In this document: piece after piece, positions 27,576 through 35,591 of the stretch
Numbering within the stretch: position 1 is the stretch's first letter
Layout of the letters: each line of letters starts with the position of its first letter
Origin: Nocardioides marinus
GTDB lineage: Bacteria > Actinomycetota > Actinomycetes > Propionibacteriales > Nocardioidaceae
Reading direction: 5' to 3'
Assembly: GCF_013408145.1 (NCBI RefSeq)
Contig: NZ_JACBZI010000001.1
Location: 806,001 to 870,000, forward strand
DNA length: 64,000 nt
The notes under the pieces: model-generated
Databases searched by the model: none
What the model was told of the DNA's origin: nothing
Seen by the model: the letters and a program-made list of their open reading frames with translations, nothing else
Translations under genes and position numbers: made by a program

Positions 27576-28265
27576 TCAGAGGTGCCGCGCGGTGACGCGC
27601 TCGTCGGTCGCGACCGACTCGAGCCGGTCGTCGTCGGCACCCACGACCAGGACCAGCGAGCCGCTGCGGGCCAGCGGCTCGGTGAGGACGCAGATCCCCG
27701 GTGGGGAAGCCGGGTTCTGCGTCGACAGGAGGCGGCCGCCGTCGGCGAGGAGACTCCCGGTGGCGGCCGCTTCCCAGTCCGGCTCGCTGGGGCCGGGCGG
27801 GTTGAGGCCGGCGTACGCGTCGGGCTGGCCCCAGATCTCCACCCCGAGGTCGTGGACGCCGCCCGGCAGCGGGTCGGTGAAGCGCAGGCCCAGAGGGTGC
27901 AGCGCGGAGGCCACGACGGGCAGCGTGCCGGCGCGCGGCCCCCACGTGTCCAGACCGTCGGGACCGCACACCACGGCGTCGGGAGTGGACGTCCCGCCGG
28001 GGAAGGCGACCTCGAGACCGACGCTCCACGCCGCACCCAGGAACACCGGGCCCAACCAGTGGGAGGGCAGGTCGAGCAGCAGCACGTCCTCGTGGTCGAG
28101 GCCGAGCTCGTCCTCCAGCAGCCCGGCGGCCTTGGCCACCCAGTTGGCGTACGTCGTCAGCGACAGCTCGGTGCGCTCACCGGTCGTGACGTCGTAGAAG
28201 GTCAGGAACGGGCGCCCCGGGTCCCGGCGGACCTGGGCGGCGAGCAGATCGGCGAACGTGGTCAC
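27576..28265 (-). CDS. TIGR03089 family protein (AMP-binding-enzyme-like N-terminal fragment)
   Basis: Actinobacterial protein of 229 residues resembling only the N-terminal part of acyl-CoA/AMP ligases: MTTFADLLAAQVRRDPGRPFLTFYD, ERTELSLTTYANWVAKAAGLL, then LDLPSHWLGPVFLGAAWSVGLEVAF. The ATP-binding P-loop and catalytic lysine region of real ligases are missing, so adenylation is unlikely. Function unknown. In M. tuberculosis the homologue (Rv3268) stands by an LCP gene and the manB region, and here it is divergent from manC. The GTG start at 28265 is six bases from TAGGGT on its strand. Confidence 0.78.
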   Translation of the reverse strand: MTTFADLLAAQVRRDPGRPFLTFYDVTTGERTELSLTTYANWVAKAAGLLEDELGLDHEDVLLLDLPSHWLGPVFLGAAWSVGLEVAFPGGTSTPDAVVCGPDGLDTWGPRAGTLPVVASALHPLGLRFTDPLPGGVHDLGVEIWGQPDAYAGLNPPGPSEPDWEAAATGSLLADGGRLLSTQNPASPPGICVLTEPLARSGSLVLVVGADDDRLESVATDERVTARHL

Positions 28266-28298
28266 GCCCCGACCCTAGGCGTCACTAGGGTGAGGGCC
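28266..28298. promoter_or_regulatory. Back-to-back leaderless promoters, TIGR03089 and manC
   Basis: Leftward TAGGGT is the complement of 28272-28277 (six bases from GTG 28265). Rightward TAGGGT is 28286-28291 (seven bases from ATG 28299). Only eight bases separate two identical hexamers, so the polymerase footprints must clash. Confidence 0.65.
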
Positions 28299-29366
28299 AT
28301 GATCGACAACTTCTGGGCCGTCGTCCCCGCCGGCGGTGCCGGCACCCGGCTGTGGCCGGTGAGCCGGGCGGGTGCGCCGAAGTTCCTCCGCGACCTGCGG
28401 GGGAGCGGGCGCACGCTGATCCAGGAGACCCACGACCGGTTGACCCCGCTCGCCGGCGACCGACTGATGGTGGTCACGGGCACCGCCCACGCCGCCGCCG
28501 TCGCCGACCAGCTGCCCGGGCTGCCGGCCGACGCGATCATCGCCGAGCCGTCGGCCCGCGACTCCATGGCCGCCATCGGGCTGGCCGCGGCGCTGCTCGA
28601 GCGTCGCGACCCGGACGCGGTGATGGGCTCGTTCGCGGCCGACCACGTCATCACCGACCAGCAGGGCTTCGCCGAGGCCGTGGGGACCGCGGTCGCCGTG
28701 GCCCGCGAGGGCTGGCTGGTCACCCTGGGCATCGAGCCGACCTTCCCCTCCTCGGCCTTCGGCTACATCCGCTCCGGTGCCGACCTCGACGGGCACCCGG
28801 GTGCCCAGCGCGTGGCGGCGTTCGTGGAGAAGCCCTCGGTCGAGGTCGCCACGGGCTACCTCGCCGAGGGCGGCTACCGCTGGAACGCCGGGATGTTCGT
28901 CGTCCGGCCGACCGTGCTGCTCGACCTGCTCGCCGAGTGGCACCCGCGCTTCGCCGCCTCCCTGCGGGCGATCGCCGCGGAGCCCGACACCCTGGCCACG
29001 GTGTGGCCCTCGCTGCCGAAGATCGCGCTCGACCACGCCGTTGCCGAGCCGGCGGCCGACGCGGGTCGCGTGGCGACGGTGCCGGCCTCCTTCGCCTGGG
29101 ACGACATCGGCGACTTCGACTCCCTCGCCACGCTGCTGGCCGGGGACGAGCCCATGACCGTCCTGGGTGATGCCGCTGCCGTGCACGCGGTCGACGCCAC
29201 CGGGCTGGTCGTCACCGCCGGCCGCACGGTCGCCGTTGTCGGCCTGGAGGACGTCGTGGTCGTCGACACCCCCGACGCGCTGCTGGTGACCTCCCGCGCC
29301 AGGGCGCAGGAGGTCAAGGCCGTGGTGGCCGCGCTGAAGGAGTCCGGCCGGACCGACCTGGTGTAG
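28299..29366 (+). CDS. manC: Mannose-1-phosphate guanylyltransferase
   Basis: Makes GDP-mannose from mannose-1-phosphate and GTP for mannosylated lipids and glycans. 355 residues, the short single-domain form. Signature: AVVPAGGAGTRLWPVSRAGAPKFL near the start (nucleotide loop with PK lysine), the Asp of GSFAADHVI for metal, FGYIRSG, VAAFVEKPS and the RWNAGMFV substrate segment. The corresponding M. tuberculosis gene is Rv3264c (named manB or manC). The phosphomannomutase at 37.8 kb supplies its substrate. Own leaderless promoter. Confidence 0.93.
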   Translation: MIDNFWAVVPAGGAGTRLWPVSRAGAPKFLRDLRGSGRTLIQETHDRLTPLAGDRLMVVTGTAHAAAVADQLPGLPADAIIAEPSARDSMAAIGLAAALLERRDPDAVMGSFAADHVITDQQGFAEAVGTAVAVAREGWLVTLGIEPTFPSSAFGYIRSGADLDGHPGAQRVAAFVEKPSVEVATGYLAEGGYRWNAGMFVVRPTVLLDLLAEWHPRFAASLRAIAAEPDTLATVWPSLPKIALDHAVAEPAADAGRVATVPASFAWDDIGDFDSLATLLAGDEPMTVLGDAAAVHAVDATGLVVTAGRTVAVVGLEDVVVVDTPDALLVTSRARAQEVKAVVAALKESGRTDLV

Positions 29367-29386
29367 GTCGCCCCGGCCGGGACGCC

Positions 29387-30136
29387 TCACATCGCGACGT
29401 CGGGCTCCGGGCTGTCCTGCTGCGGGTACTCGCGGACGAAGCTGTCCACGGCCTCGCCGCTGGGGGAGTCGCAGTACTGCCACACCCCGACCTGCTCGCC
29501 CTCGGCCACGCCGACGCCGCCGGCCGACCAGTGGGTCAGGGCGACGTGCTTGCCGTCGGGGAAGTCGGCGCCGTCGGTCTCGGTCCACGGCGCGATGATG
29601 AAGGCGTTGCGACGGTCGGTGGTGTCGGAGAACTTCCGCGCGATCGCGCGCAGCTCGGTGAGCTGGTCGGCGTCGTCGGCGACGGTCTCGTCGTACCACA
29701 TGATCGTGAAGCCGTGCTCGAGGTTGTGCACGAGCTGCTCGAGCTCGGGACGGTCGGACTCGGTGTAGAACTCACGACCGATCGGGACCGGTGCCTTGCC
29801 GAAGACGTTCCAGTGCGGGCCGAAGGCCGGCGGGGCGTCGTCGTAGAAGACCTGCTGGCCGTCGTCGACGTGGTTGCCGCTGCCCTCGGCGGACTTCGTG
29901 GTGACCTCGCCGCACACCGAGGCCGGGGCGCCGATGGCAGCCAGGTCGGTGTCGGAGAAGCCGCGCTGGTCCCACCAGCCCTTGATCGGCTGGTAGGCGG
30001 CGGCGGCCACGATCGCGACGGCGATCAGCGCGCACGTGCCGATGATGGCGAAGCTGCGGCGGCTCTCGGCTCCGCGCTGCTGCTTGCGGATCTTGTCGAG
30101 CTTCGCCTGTCGTTCGGACTTGACGGTCTTGGCCAC
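29387..30136 (-). CDS. DUF3105 membrane-anchored protein
   Basis: 249 residues: a basic, coiled N-terminus (ERQAKLDKIRKQQRG), one membrane helix at about residues 28-48, and an extracytoplasmic DUF3105 domain. The domain has conserved pieces YDDAPPAFGPHWNVFG, LVHNLEHGFTIMWYD and HVALTHWSAG, several with His suited to metal binding. The function of DUF3105 is unknown. It is convergent with manC, only 20 bases apart, and followed on its strand by no close gene. A GTG start at 30136 is assumed. Confidence 0.8.
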   Translation of the reverse strand: MAKTVKSERQAKLDKIRKQQRGAESRRSFAIIGTCALIAVAIVAAAAYQPIKGWWDQRGFSDTDLAAIGAPASVCGEVTTKSAEGSGNHVDDGQQVFYDDAPPAFGPHWNVFGKAPVPIGREFYTESDRPELEQLVHNLEHGFTIMWYDETVADDADQLTELRAIARKFSDTTDRRNAFIIAPWTETDGADFPDGKHVALTHWSAGGVGVAEGEQVGVWQYCDSPSGEAVDSFVREYPQQDSPEPDVAM

Positions 30137-30192
30137 GGTTCGGCAGTCCTCGTGTGGTGCGGTGGGGTGTGGTGCGCTGGTCGCGGGGGAGT

Positions 30193-31203
30193 CTACGGAG
30201 TGAGCGGGCGCAGCCGTGCCTCGACGTCGATATCGGGCCCGACACCGGACCCCTGGTCGAGACCCTCCCGCGGCACCCGGACCTCCCAGCCGAGCGCGAA
30301 CGCCAGCACCTCCAGCAGCGGTACGACGCCGGGCGCGACGCCCACGAGCACGGCCCCGTCCTCCTCGCGGCAGGCGCGGGCCGTCACGGCCTCGACGGCC
30401 GATCGGGCCTCCTCGGCCGTGGCCGGGGCGCCGAACGGCGCACGGTCGGCGGGGTCGCCGACCAGCGCCCGGAGGACGGCCTCGCGGGCGCCGTACCCGA
30501 AGAGGTCCCCGCCCTCGGGGCGCACCAGCGCACGGGCTCCGGGGCCGTCGTCGTCGAGGGGGAGCACGAGGTCGGCCCGGCCGCGCACGAGGGCGAACGG
30601 GCGGCCGCCGAGCTTGCCCTGGGCGAGCTCCGCGGCGCCGGCCAGCTCGTCGGCGACGGCGGGGGCGGTGACCGCGAGCTCGTTGCCGTGACCGTCGACG
30701 CGGCCCGCGAAGTCCTCGGCGACCAGCAGCCCGGCGGCGCCGATGGCGATGTCGGTCTGCCCCTCGCGCCAGGCACGACCGGCGGTGTCGGTGACGACGA
30801 CGCCCACCCGGGCGCCGGTGAGCTCGTGCAGGCGCCGGCGCAGCGCCGCCGCCGAGGCATCGGGGTCGAGGGGGAGGAGCAGCACGGTGCCGCGCTCGAC
30901 GTTGGAGGCGTCGATCCCGGCCGCGGCCATGGTCAGGCCGTGGCGGGTGCGGGCGATCGTGGTCGGCCCGCGCCGGGCGACGACCCGGGCGCCGGGGGCG
31001 GACAGCTCCTCGTCGAGGGCGGTCCCACGGTCCCCGCGCCGGGCGCGGCCCTCGGCCTTGCTGACCACCTTGCTGGTCACCAGGACGATGTCGCCGTCCC
31101 GCAGCGGCTCGGCCAGCGCGCCGACCAGCAGCGCCGCGAGGTCGGTGCCCTCGGTGACCTCACCGACCCCGTCCGGTGCGCTGACGACCAGGTCTGCGCT
31201 CAC
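30193..31203 (-). CDS. cofE: Coenzyme F420 gamma-glutamyl ligase (CofE/FbiB N-terminal domain, no nitroreductase domain)
   Basis: Adds L-glutamates to F420-0 with GTP. 336 residues. The CofE domain (about 1-245) shows GDIVLVTSKVVSKAEGR, GARVGVVVTDTAGRAWREGQTDIAIG and RGRADLVLPLDDDGPGARALVRP. Mycobacterial FbiB has, as I recall, about 450 residues because an FMN nitroreductase-like domain that reduces dehydro-F420 is fused at the C-terminus. Here only about 90 residues follow, ending with an EVRVP strand and a low-complexity tail, so the second activity is probably absent. The GTG overlaps the cofD stop by four bases. Confidence 0.87.
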   Translation of the reverse strand: MSADLVVSAPDGVGEVTEGTDLAALLVGALAEPLRDGDIVLVTSKVVSKAEGRARRGDRGTALDEELSAPGARVVARRGPTTIARTRHGLTMAAAGIDASNVERGTVLLLPLDPDASAAALRRRLHELTGARVGVVVTDTAGRAWREGQTDIAIGAAGLLVAEDFAGRVDGHGNELAVTAPAVADELAGAAELAQGKLGGRPFALVRGRADLVLPLDDDGPGARALVRPEGGDLFGYGAREAVLRALVGDPADRAPFGAPATAEEARSAVEAVTARACREEDGAVLVGVAPGVVPLLEVLAFALGWEVRVPREGLDQGSGVGPDIDVEARLRPLTP

Positions 31204-32231
31204 GCGGTGGCTCCGGGAGCCACCAGGGAGACCGCCGCCGCGGCCATCGCGGCGGTCGCGTCCGGGTCGGTCATCATGAGCGGCACGGCCGCCGCCTCCA
31301 GCCCGGCGTCGCGCAGCGCGGGGAGGGCGTCCTCGTCACGGGTGTCGACCAGCCAGCCGTCCAGCACCCCGCCGCGCGAGCGGGCGCCGTAGTGGCGGCC
31401 GACGCCCGCGGCGCTGACCTCGACGCCGATGCTGGTCAGCATCTGCTCGGCCATGCCGCGCACGTGCGTGCCGCCGACGATGGGGGACAGGCCCACCACG
31501 CGGGCCGCGGTGTCGCGGACGGCCGCACGCAGTCCCGGCACGCCGAGGATGGTGCCGACGGACACGACCGGGTTCGACGGCGGCAGGACGACCAGCTCGG
31601 CGTCGCGGATCGCGTCGAGCACCCCCGGCGCGGGGGAGGACCGGTCCAGACCGATCATCACGACGGTCTCGGCGGGGACGGAGGCGCGCAGGCGGATCCA
31701 GTACTCCTGGAAGTGCATCACCCGACGACCGCTGGGCTCGTCGGGGTCGGCGACGGCCACGTGGGTCTCGACGCGGTCGTCGGTCATCGGCAGCAGCCGC
31801 AGGCCGTCGCCGTGGACGGGGGCCAACCAGCGCCGGCACAGCGCCTCGGTGACCGCCGAGAGCGGGTAGCCGGCCTCGAGCATCTGGGTGCGGACCAGGT
31901 GGGTCGCCACGTCCCGGTCGCCGAGCCCGAACCACGTCGGCTCGACGCCGTACTCGGCCAGCTCCGTGCGGACGCTCCAGGTCTCCTCGCGGCGTCCCCA
32001 CCCGCGCTCGGGGTCGATCCCGTCGCCGAGGGTGTACATCACGGTGTCCAGGTCGGGGCACACCTTGAGCCCGTGGACCCAGATGTCGTCGGCGGTGTTG
32101 GCCACGACCGTGACCTGCGCCTCGGGGGAGACCCCGGGCACCTCGCCGCCGCGGATGCCGTGCAGGAGCCCCTGCAGGAAACGGGCACCGCCCATGCCGC
32201 CGGACAACACGGTGATGCGACTGATCTGCAT
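31200..32231 (-). CDS. cofD: Phosphoenolpyruvyl/2-phospho-L-lactate transferase (CofD/FbiA)
   Basis: Transfers the phospho-enolpyruvyl (or lactyl) moiety onto the deazaflavin Fo, giving dehydro-F420-0 or F420-0. 343 residues. N-terminal TVLSGGMGGARFLQGLLHG phosphate loop, VVANTADDIWVHGLKVCPDLDTVMY with the metal-binding Asp, LGDRDVATHLVRT, and LPPSNPVVSVGTILG. First gene of the cofD-cofE pair, divergent from whiB2. The same pairing (fbiA-fbiB beside whiB2) is found in M. tuberculosis. Confidence 0.94.
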   Translation of the reverse strand: MQISRITVLSGGMGGARFLQGLLHGIRGGEVPGVSPEAQVTVVANTADDIWVHGLKVCPDLDTVMYTLGDGIDPERGWGRREETWSVRTELAEYGVEPTWFGLGDRDVATHLVRTQMLEAGYPLSAVTEALCRRWLAPVHGDGLRLLPMTDDRVETHVAVADPDEPSGRRVMHFQEYWIRLRASVPAETVVMIGLDRSSPAPGVLDAIRDAELVVLPPSNPVVSVGTILGVPGLRAAVRDTAARVVGLSPIVGGTHVRGMAEQMLTSIGVEVSAAGVGRHYGARSRGGVLDGWLVDTRDEDALPALRDAGLEAAAVPLMMTDPDATAAMAAAAVSLVAPGATA

Positions 32232-32303
32232 GCCCTCACTCTGCCGCAGCGCCCCCGCGGGCTCCTGCGCGGGTGGCGAGAGGGACCAATACCAGACTTC
32301 CGC

Positions 32304-32333
32304 TTGACGGCAGTGCTACGACAGGCATGTAAT
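32304..32333 (+). promoter_or_regulatory. whiB2 promoter with -35 and -10
   Basis: TTGACG (32304-32309), an 18-base spacer, then TGTAAT (32328-32333). It is among the few classical housekeeping-sigma promoters here, with a leader of about 55 bases before ATG 32394. Confidence 0.6.
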
Positions 32334-32393
32334 TCCAACAGTGTTCTTCGGTGCCGGACGAGGAGCACACCAGGGTCGAAAGGGCGTTGAGCC

Positions 32394-32648
32394 ATGAGAG
32401 AGCTGTTTCTGCTCGAGGCGGAGACCGAGGAAGGGTCGTGGCAGGAGCGCGCACTGTGCGCTCAGACCGACCCGGAGGCGTTCTTCCCCGAGAAGGGTGG
32501 ATCCACCCGCGAGGCCAAGAAGGTCTGCCTCACCTGCGAGGTGCGCCAGGACTGTCTGGAGTCCGCGCTGAGCAACGACGAACGCTTCGGGATCTGGGGC
32601 GGTCTCTCCGAGAGGGAGCGGCGCAAGCTGAAGAAGCGCGCAGTCTGA
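32394..32648 (+). CDS. whiB2: WhiB family iron-sulfur transcription regulator (WhiB2/WhmD type)
   Basis: 84-residue regulator that binds a [4Fe-4S] cluster and controls septation and cell division genes in actinobacteria. The cluster cysteines are Cys22, Cys45, Cys48 and Cys54 (C-x22-C-x2-C-x5-C), followed by the sigma-contacting turn FGIWGGLSERER and a basic tail RRKLKKRAV. Position next to fbiA/fbiB and upstream of the DUF3499/phosphomannomutase block matches Rv3260c, which supports the WhiB2 label over other WhiB types. It is followed by a strong hairpin. Confidence 0.93.
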   Translation: MRELFLLEAETEEGSWQERALCAQTDPEAFFPEKGGSTREAKKVCLTCEVRQDCLESALSNDERFGIWGGLSERERRKLKKRAV

Positions 32649-32657
32649 GGTGAGCGT

Positions 32658-32682
32658 GGCCCCGGTCGTGACGACCGGGGCC
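32658..32682 (+). terminator. Hairpin terminator after whiB2
   Basis: GGCCCCGGTCG and CGACCGGGGCC pair as an 11-base GC-rich stem with a three-base loop, ten bases after the whiB2 stop. No T-run follows. Confidence 0.65.
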
Positions 32683-32706
32683 GCTCGCATTTGAGAGTGC
32701 CCGCGC

Positions 32707-32720
32707 TACTGTCTGCGATC
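32707..32720 (+). promoter_or_regulatory. Candidate leaderless -10 of the large glycosyltransferase
   Basis: TACTGT (32707-32712) ends eight bases before GTG 32721, directly after the whiB2 terminator. This decides the shorter start over 32691. Confidence 0.5.
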
Positions 32721-35591
32721 GTGTCCGCGGCAGGTCGGGGGGCGGTCGCCGCCCTCGTGGTGAGCCACGACGGCGCCCGTTGGCTGCCGCTCGTGATCGA
32801 TGGTCTGCGCGCCCAGACCCGCGCGCCGGACCACGTCGTCTGCGTCGACACCGGCAGCCGGGACGAGGGGCCCGACCTCCTGGAGGCCGCCTTCGGCGCC
32901 GTCCGCTCGGCCCCGGCCGGCACGAGCTACCCCGAGGCGGTGCGGCTGGGGCTGGCCGAGGTCGGTGACGTCGAGTGGCTCTGGCTCCTGCACGACGACT
33001 CCACCCCGGCCCCCGACGCCCTCGAGCAGCTGCTCGCCGCCGCGCAGGACCACCCCGAGGCCGACCTGCTCGGCCCCAAGCTGCGCGAGTGGCCATCCTT
33101 GCGCCGCCTGCTCGAGGTCGGCGTCACCATCTCCGGCACCGGCCGCCGCGAGACCGGGCTCGAGCGCGGCGAGTACGACCAGGGCCAGCACGACGAGGTC
33201 CGCCGGGTCCTGGCCGTCAACAGCGCCGGCATGCTGGTGCGCCGCGAGGCCTTCGAGGCCCTCGGCGGGTTCGACGACCAGCTGCCCGTCTTCGGCAACG
33301 ACCTCGACCTCGGCTGGCGCGCCGCCGCCGCCGGTCGCACGACGCTCGTGGTGCCACAGGCCGTGGTCTTCCACGCCGAGGCCGCCCACCGCGGCGTACG
33401 CCGCACGCCGCTCACCGGCAGGCACACCCACTTCCAGGAGCGCCGGGCCGCGCTGTTCACGCTGCTGGTCAACAGCCCCGGCCGCACCCTGCCCCTCCAG
33501 GTCGTCCGACTCACCCTCGGCACCCTCCTGCGGGTGCTCGGGTTCCTGCTCGTGCGCTCGCCCGGCGAGGCGCTCGACGAGCTCGCGGCCCTGGTGTCGC
33601 TGCGGCCGCGGTCGCTGCTGCGGGCCCGGCGGGAGCGGTCGGGCCGCGGGGGCGCCGACGTACGCCGGTTGCTGGCCCCGTGGTGGCTGCCCTACCGGCA
33701 CGGCCTGGACCTCGTGGGCGGGGTCGTGGCGGCCGCGGGCAACCAGGCCGCCGACGTCGCCGAGCGCCGACGGATCGCGGCCGCCGAGCGCGACCCGGAG
33801 TCCTTCGCCGCCCGCCGTCCGGTCGAGGAGGACGACGTCCTCGAGGCGGACTCTGGCTGGGTCGCCCGCTTCCTGTCCAACCCGGTGGCGGTCCTGCTGG
33901 CGGTGGTCGTCCTCGTCAGCCTGGTCGGCGCGCGGGCGGCCTTCGGTCCGGTGACCGGCGGTGCGCTCTCACCGGCCCCGCAGGGCGTCGGCGACTGGTG
34001 GCGGCTGCACCTGGAGTCGTGGCACCCGCTCGGGGCCGGGACCGCGGTGCCCGCCCCGCCGTACCTGCTGCCGATGGCCCTGCTCGGCACCCTGCTCGGC
34101 GGCAGCGCCACCGCGGCCGTCTCGGCGGTGATGCTGCTGGCCGTGCCCGTCTCCCTCTGGGGCGCCTGGCGGCTGCTGGGCCTGCTGGGTCGGCTGGTCA
34201 GTCCGCGCGGGCTGCCCCGCTGGCTGCTGCTGTGGGGTGCCGTGGCCTACGCCCTGGTGCCGGCCACCAGCGGTGCGTGGGGCCAGGGCCGGCTCGGCGT
34301 CGTGGCCGCCGTGGCCGTGCTGCCCTGGCTGGCCCACGCCGCGGTGGGCTTCGCGGACCCCGAGGCCGACCGTCGGTGGCGCGCGGCCTGGCGCAGCGGC
34401 GTGCTGCTCGCCCTGCTGGTCGCCTTCGCGCCCGTCGCCTGGCTGCTGGCGCTGGTGCTGGCCGGGCTCGGTGTGGCGGCCGCAGCCGGTCTGGTGCCGG
34501 ACGCGGGTCGCCGTCGGTCGGCCTGGGGGCCACCCGCCCTGGCACTCGGTCTCCCCGTCGTCCTGCTGCTGCCGTGGTGGCTCCCGGCGATCCAGCACCG
34601 CGCCGCCGAGGGGCTGCTGCTCGGGGCAGGCCGACTGCCGGCCCCGATGCCCGACGGGCTCGACGTCCTCGCCGGTCGGCTCGGCGGCCTGGGCGCACCC
34701 GCCTGGACCGGCCTGCTGGTGGTCGTCCTCGCGCTGGTGGCACTGTGGCCGCGCCCGACCCGCATCCCGGTGCTGATCTGCTGGTTGCTGGCCGCGGTCA
34801 CCGCGCTGCTCACCCTGGTGCTCTCCTGGGTGACCCTCGACGTGGCCGGCGGCTCCACCCCCGCCTCCGTGGCGGTGCTGGTCGTCGTCTGGCAGGGCGC
34901 CCTCGTGACCGCCGTGGTGCTGGGCGCCCTCGGGGCCGTGGAGCTGCGCCGCGCCTCCTCCACCCCGATGCCGACCCCCTGGCGGACCGGACTGGTCGCC
35001 CTCGGCGTCGTCGCCGCGCTCGTCCCGCTCGTCGGGCTGGGCTGGTTCGCCGGCGGTGAGCACCGGCTGGTCGAGGAGGACGCGGCCGGCGTCCCGGCGT
35101 ACATGGTGCAGAGCGCGGCCCAGGCCCCCGAGCGGGGGATCCTGGTGCTCACCGGCTCGGTGCGCGACGGCGTCGACTACGTCGTGCGCCGCGGCGACGG
35201 CGTGAGCGTGGGCGAGGACGAGGTCCTCGGTCTCTCGCCCCGCGACCCGGCACTGGCCGAGCTGGTGCGCCGGGCCGTCAGCGAGCCCGACGACGCGCTG
35301 GCCACCGACCTGTCCGAGCGCGGCATCGAGTACGTCGTGCTGCCCGCGCCCGCCGACGGCGACGTCGCCTCGGTGCTCGACGCGGCGGCGGGCCTGGTGC
35401 AGGCCTCCGCCGAGGACCGCGCCACGCGGGCGTGGCGGGTCTCCCGGGAGCCGGCACCCGACGCCCTGGACGGCCCCGGCTCGTGGCTGCGGCCCGTGCT
35501 CCTGCTGGTGCAGCTCGCAGCCCTGGTGGTGGCACTGGTCCAGTGCGCCCCCACCCGAGGTGCCAGCCGGACCGAGGGGAGCCGCACGTGA
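32721..35591 (+). CDS. Large membrane glycosyltransferase, family 2 N-terminal domain
   Basis: About 956 residues. A GT2 domain (residues about 5-260) has ALVVSHDGARWLPLVIDGL, VCVDTGSRDEGP, WLLHDDSTPAPDALE (DDS metal site) and NDLDLGWRAAAAG. A linker leads to around a dozen hydrophobic helices (about 370-790), then an extracytoplasmic C-terminal domain and a last helix near 925-945. The layout suggests a polyprenyl-linked sugar transferase that modifies a wall polymer, but substrate is unknown. Such proteins are conserved beside whiB2 in many actinobacteria. It overlaps the DUF5719 gene by four bases, implying a joint envelope function. Confidence 0.78.
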   Translation: MSAAGRGAVAALVVSHDGARWLPLVIDGLRAQTRAPDHVVCVDTGSRDEGPDLLEAAFGAVRSAPAGTSYPEAVRLGLAEVGDVEWLWLLHDDSTPAPDALEQLLAAAQDHPEADLLGPKLREWPSLRRLLEVGVTISGTGRRETGLERGEYDQGQHDEVRRVLAVNSAGMLVRREAFEALGGFDDQLPVFGNDLDLGWRAAAAGRTTLVVPQAVVFHAEAAHRGVRRTPLTGRHTHFQERRAALFTLLVNSPGRTLPLQVVRLTLGTLLRVLGFLLVRSPGEALDELAALVSLRPRSLLRARRERSGRGGADVRRLLAPWWLPYRHGLDLVGGVVAAAGNQAADVAERRRIAAAERDPESFAARRPVEEDDVLEADSGWVARFLSNPVAVLLAVVVLVSLVGARAAFGPVTGGALSPAPQGVGDWWRLHLESWHPLGAGTAVPAPPYLLPMALLGTLLGGSATAAVSAVMLLAVPVSLWGAWRLLGLLGRLVSPRGLPRWLLLWGAVAYALVPATSGAWGQGRLGVVAAVAVLPWLAHAAVGFADPEADRRWRAAWRSGVLLALLVAFAPVAWLLALVLAGLGVAAAAGLVPDAGRRRSAWGPPALALGLPVVLLLPWWLPAIQHRAAEGLLLGAGRLPAPMPDGLDVLAGRLGGLGAPAWTGLLVVVLALVALWPRPTRIPVLICWLLAAVTALLTLVLSWVTLDVAGGSTPASVAVLVVVWQGALVTAVVLGALGAVELRRASSTPMPTPWRTGLVALGVVAALVPLVGLGWFAGGEHRLVEEDAAGVPAYMVQSAAQAPERGILVLTGSVRDGVDYVVRRGDGVSVGEDEVLGLSPRDPALAELVRRAVSEPDDALATDLSERGIEYVVLPAPADGDVASVLDAAAGLVQASAEDRATRAWRVSREPAPDALDGPGSWLRPVLLLVQLAALVVALVQCAPTRGASRTEGSRT

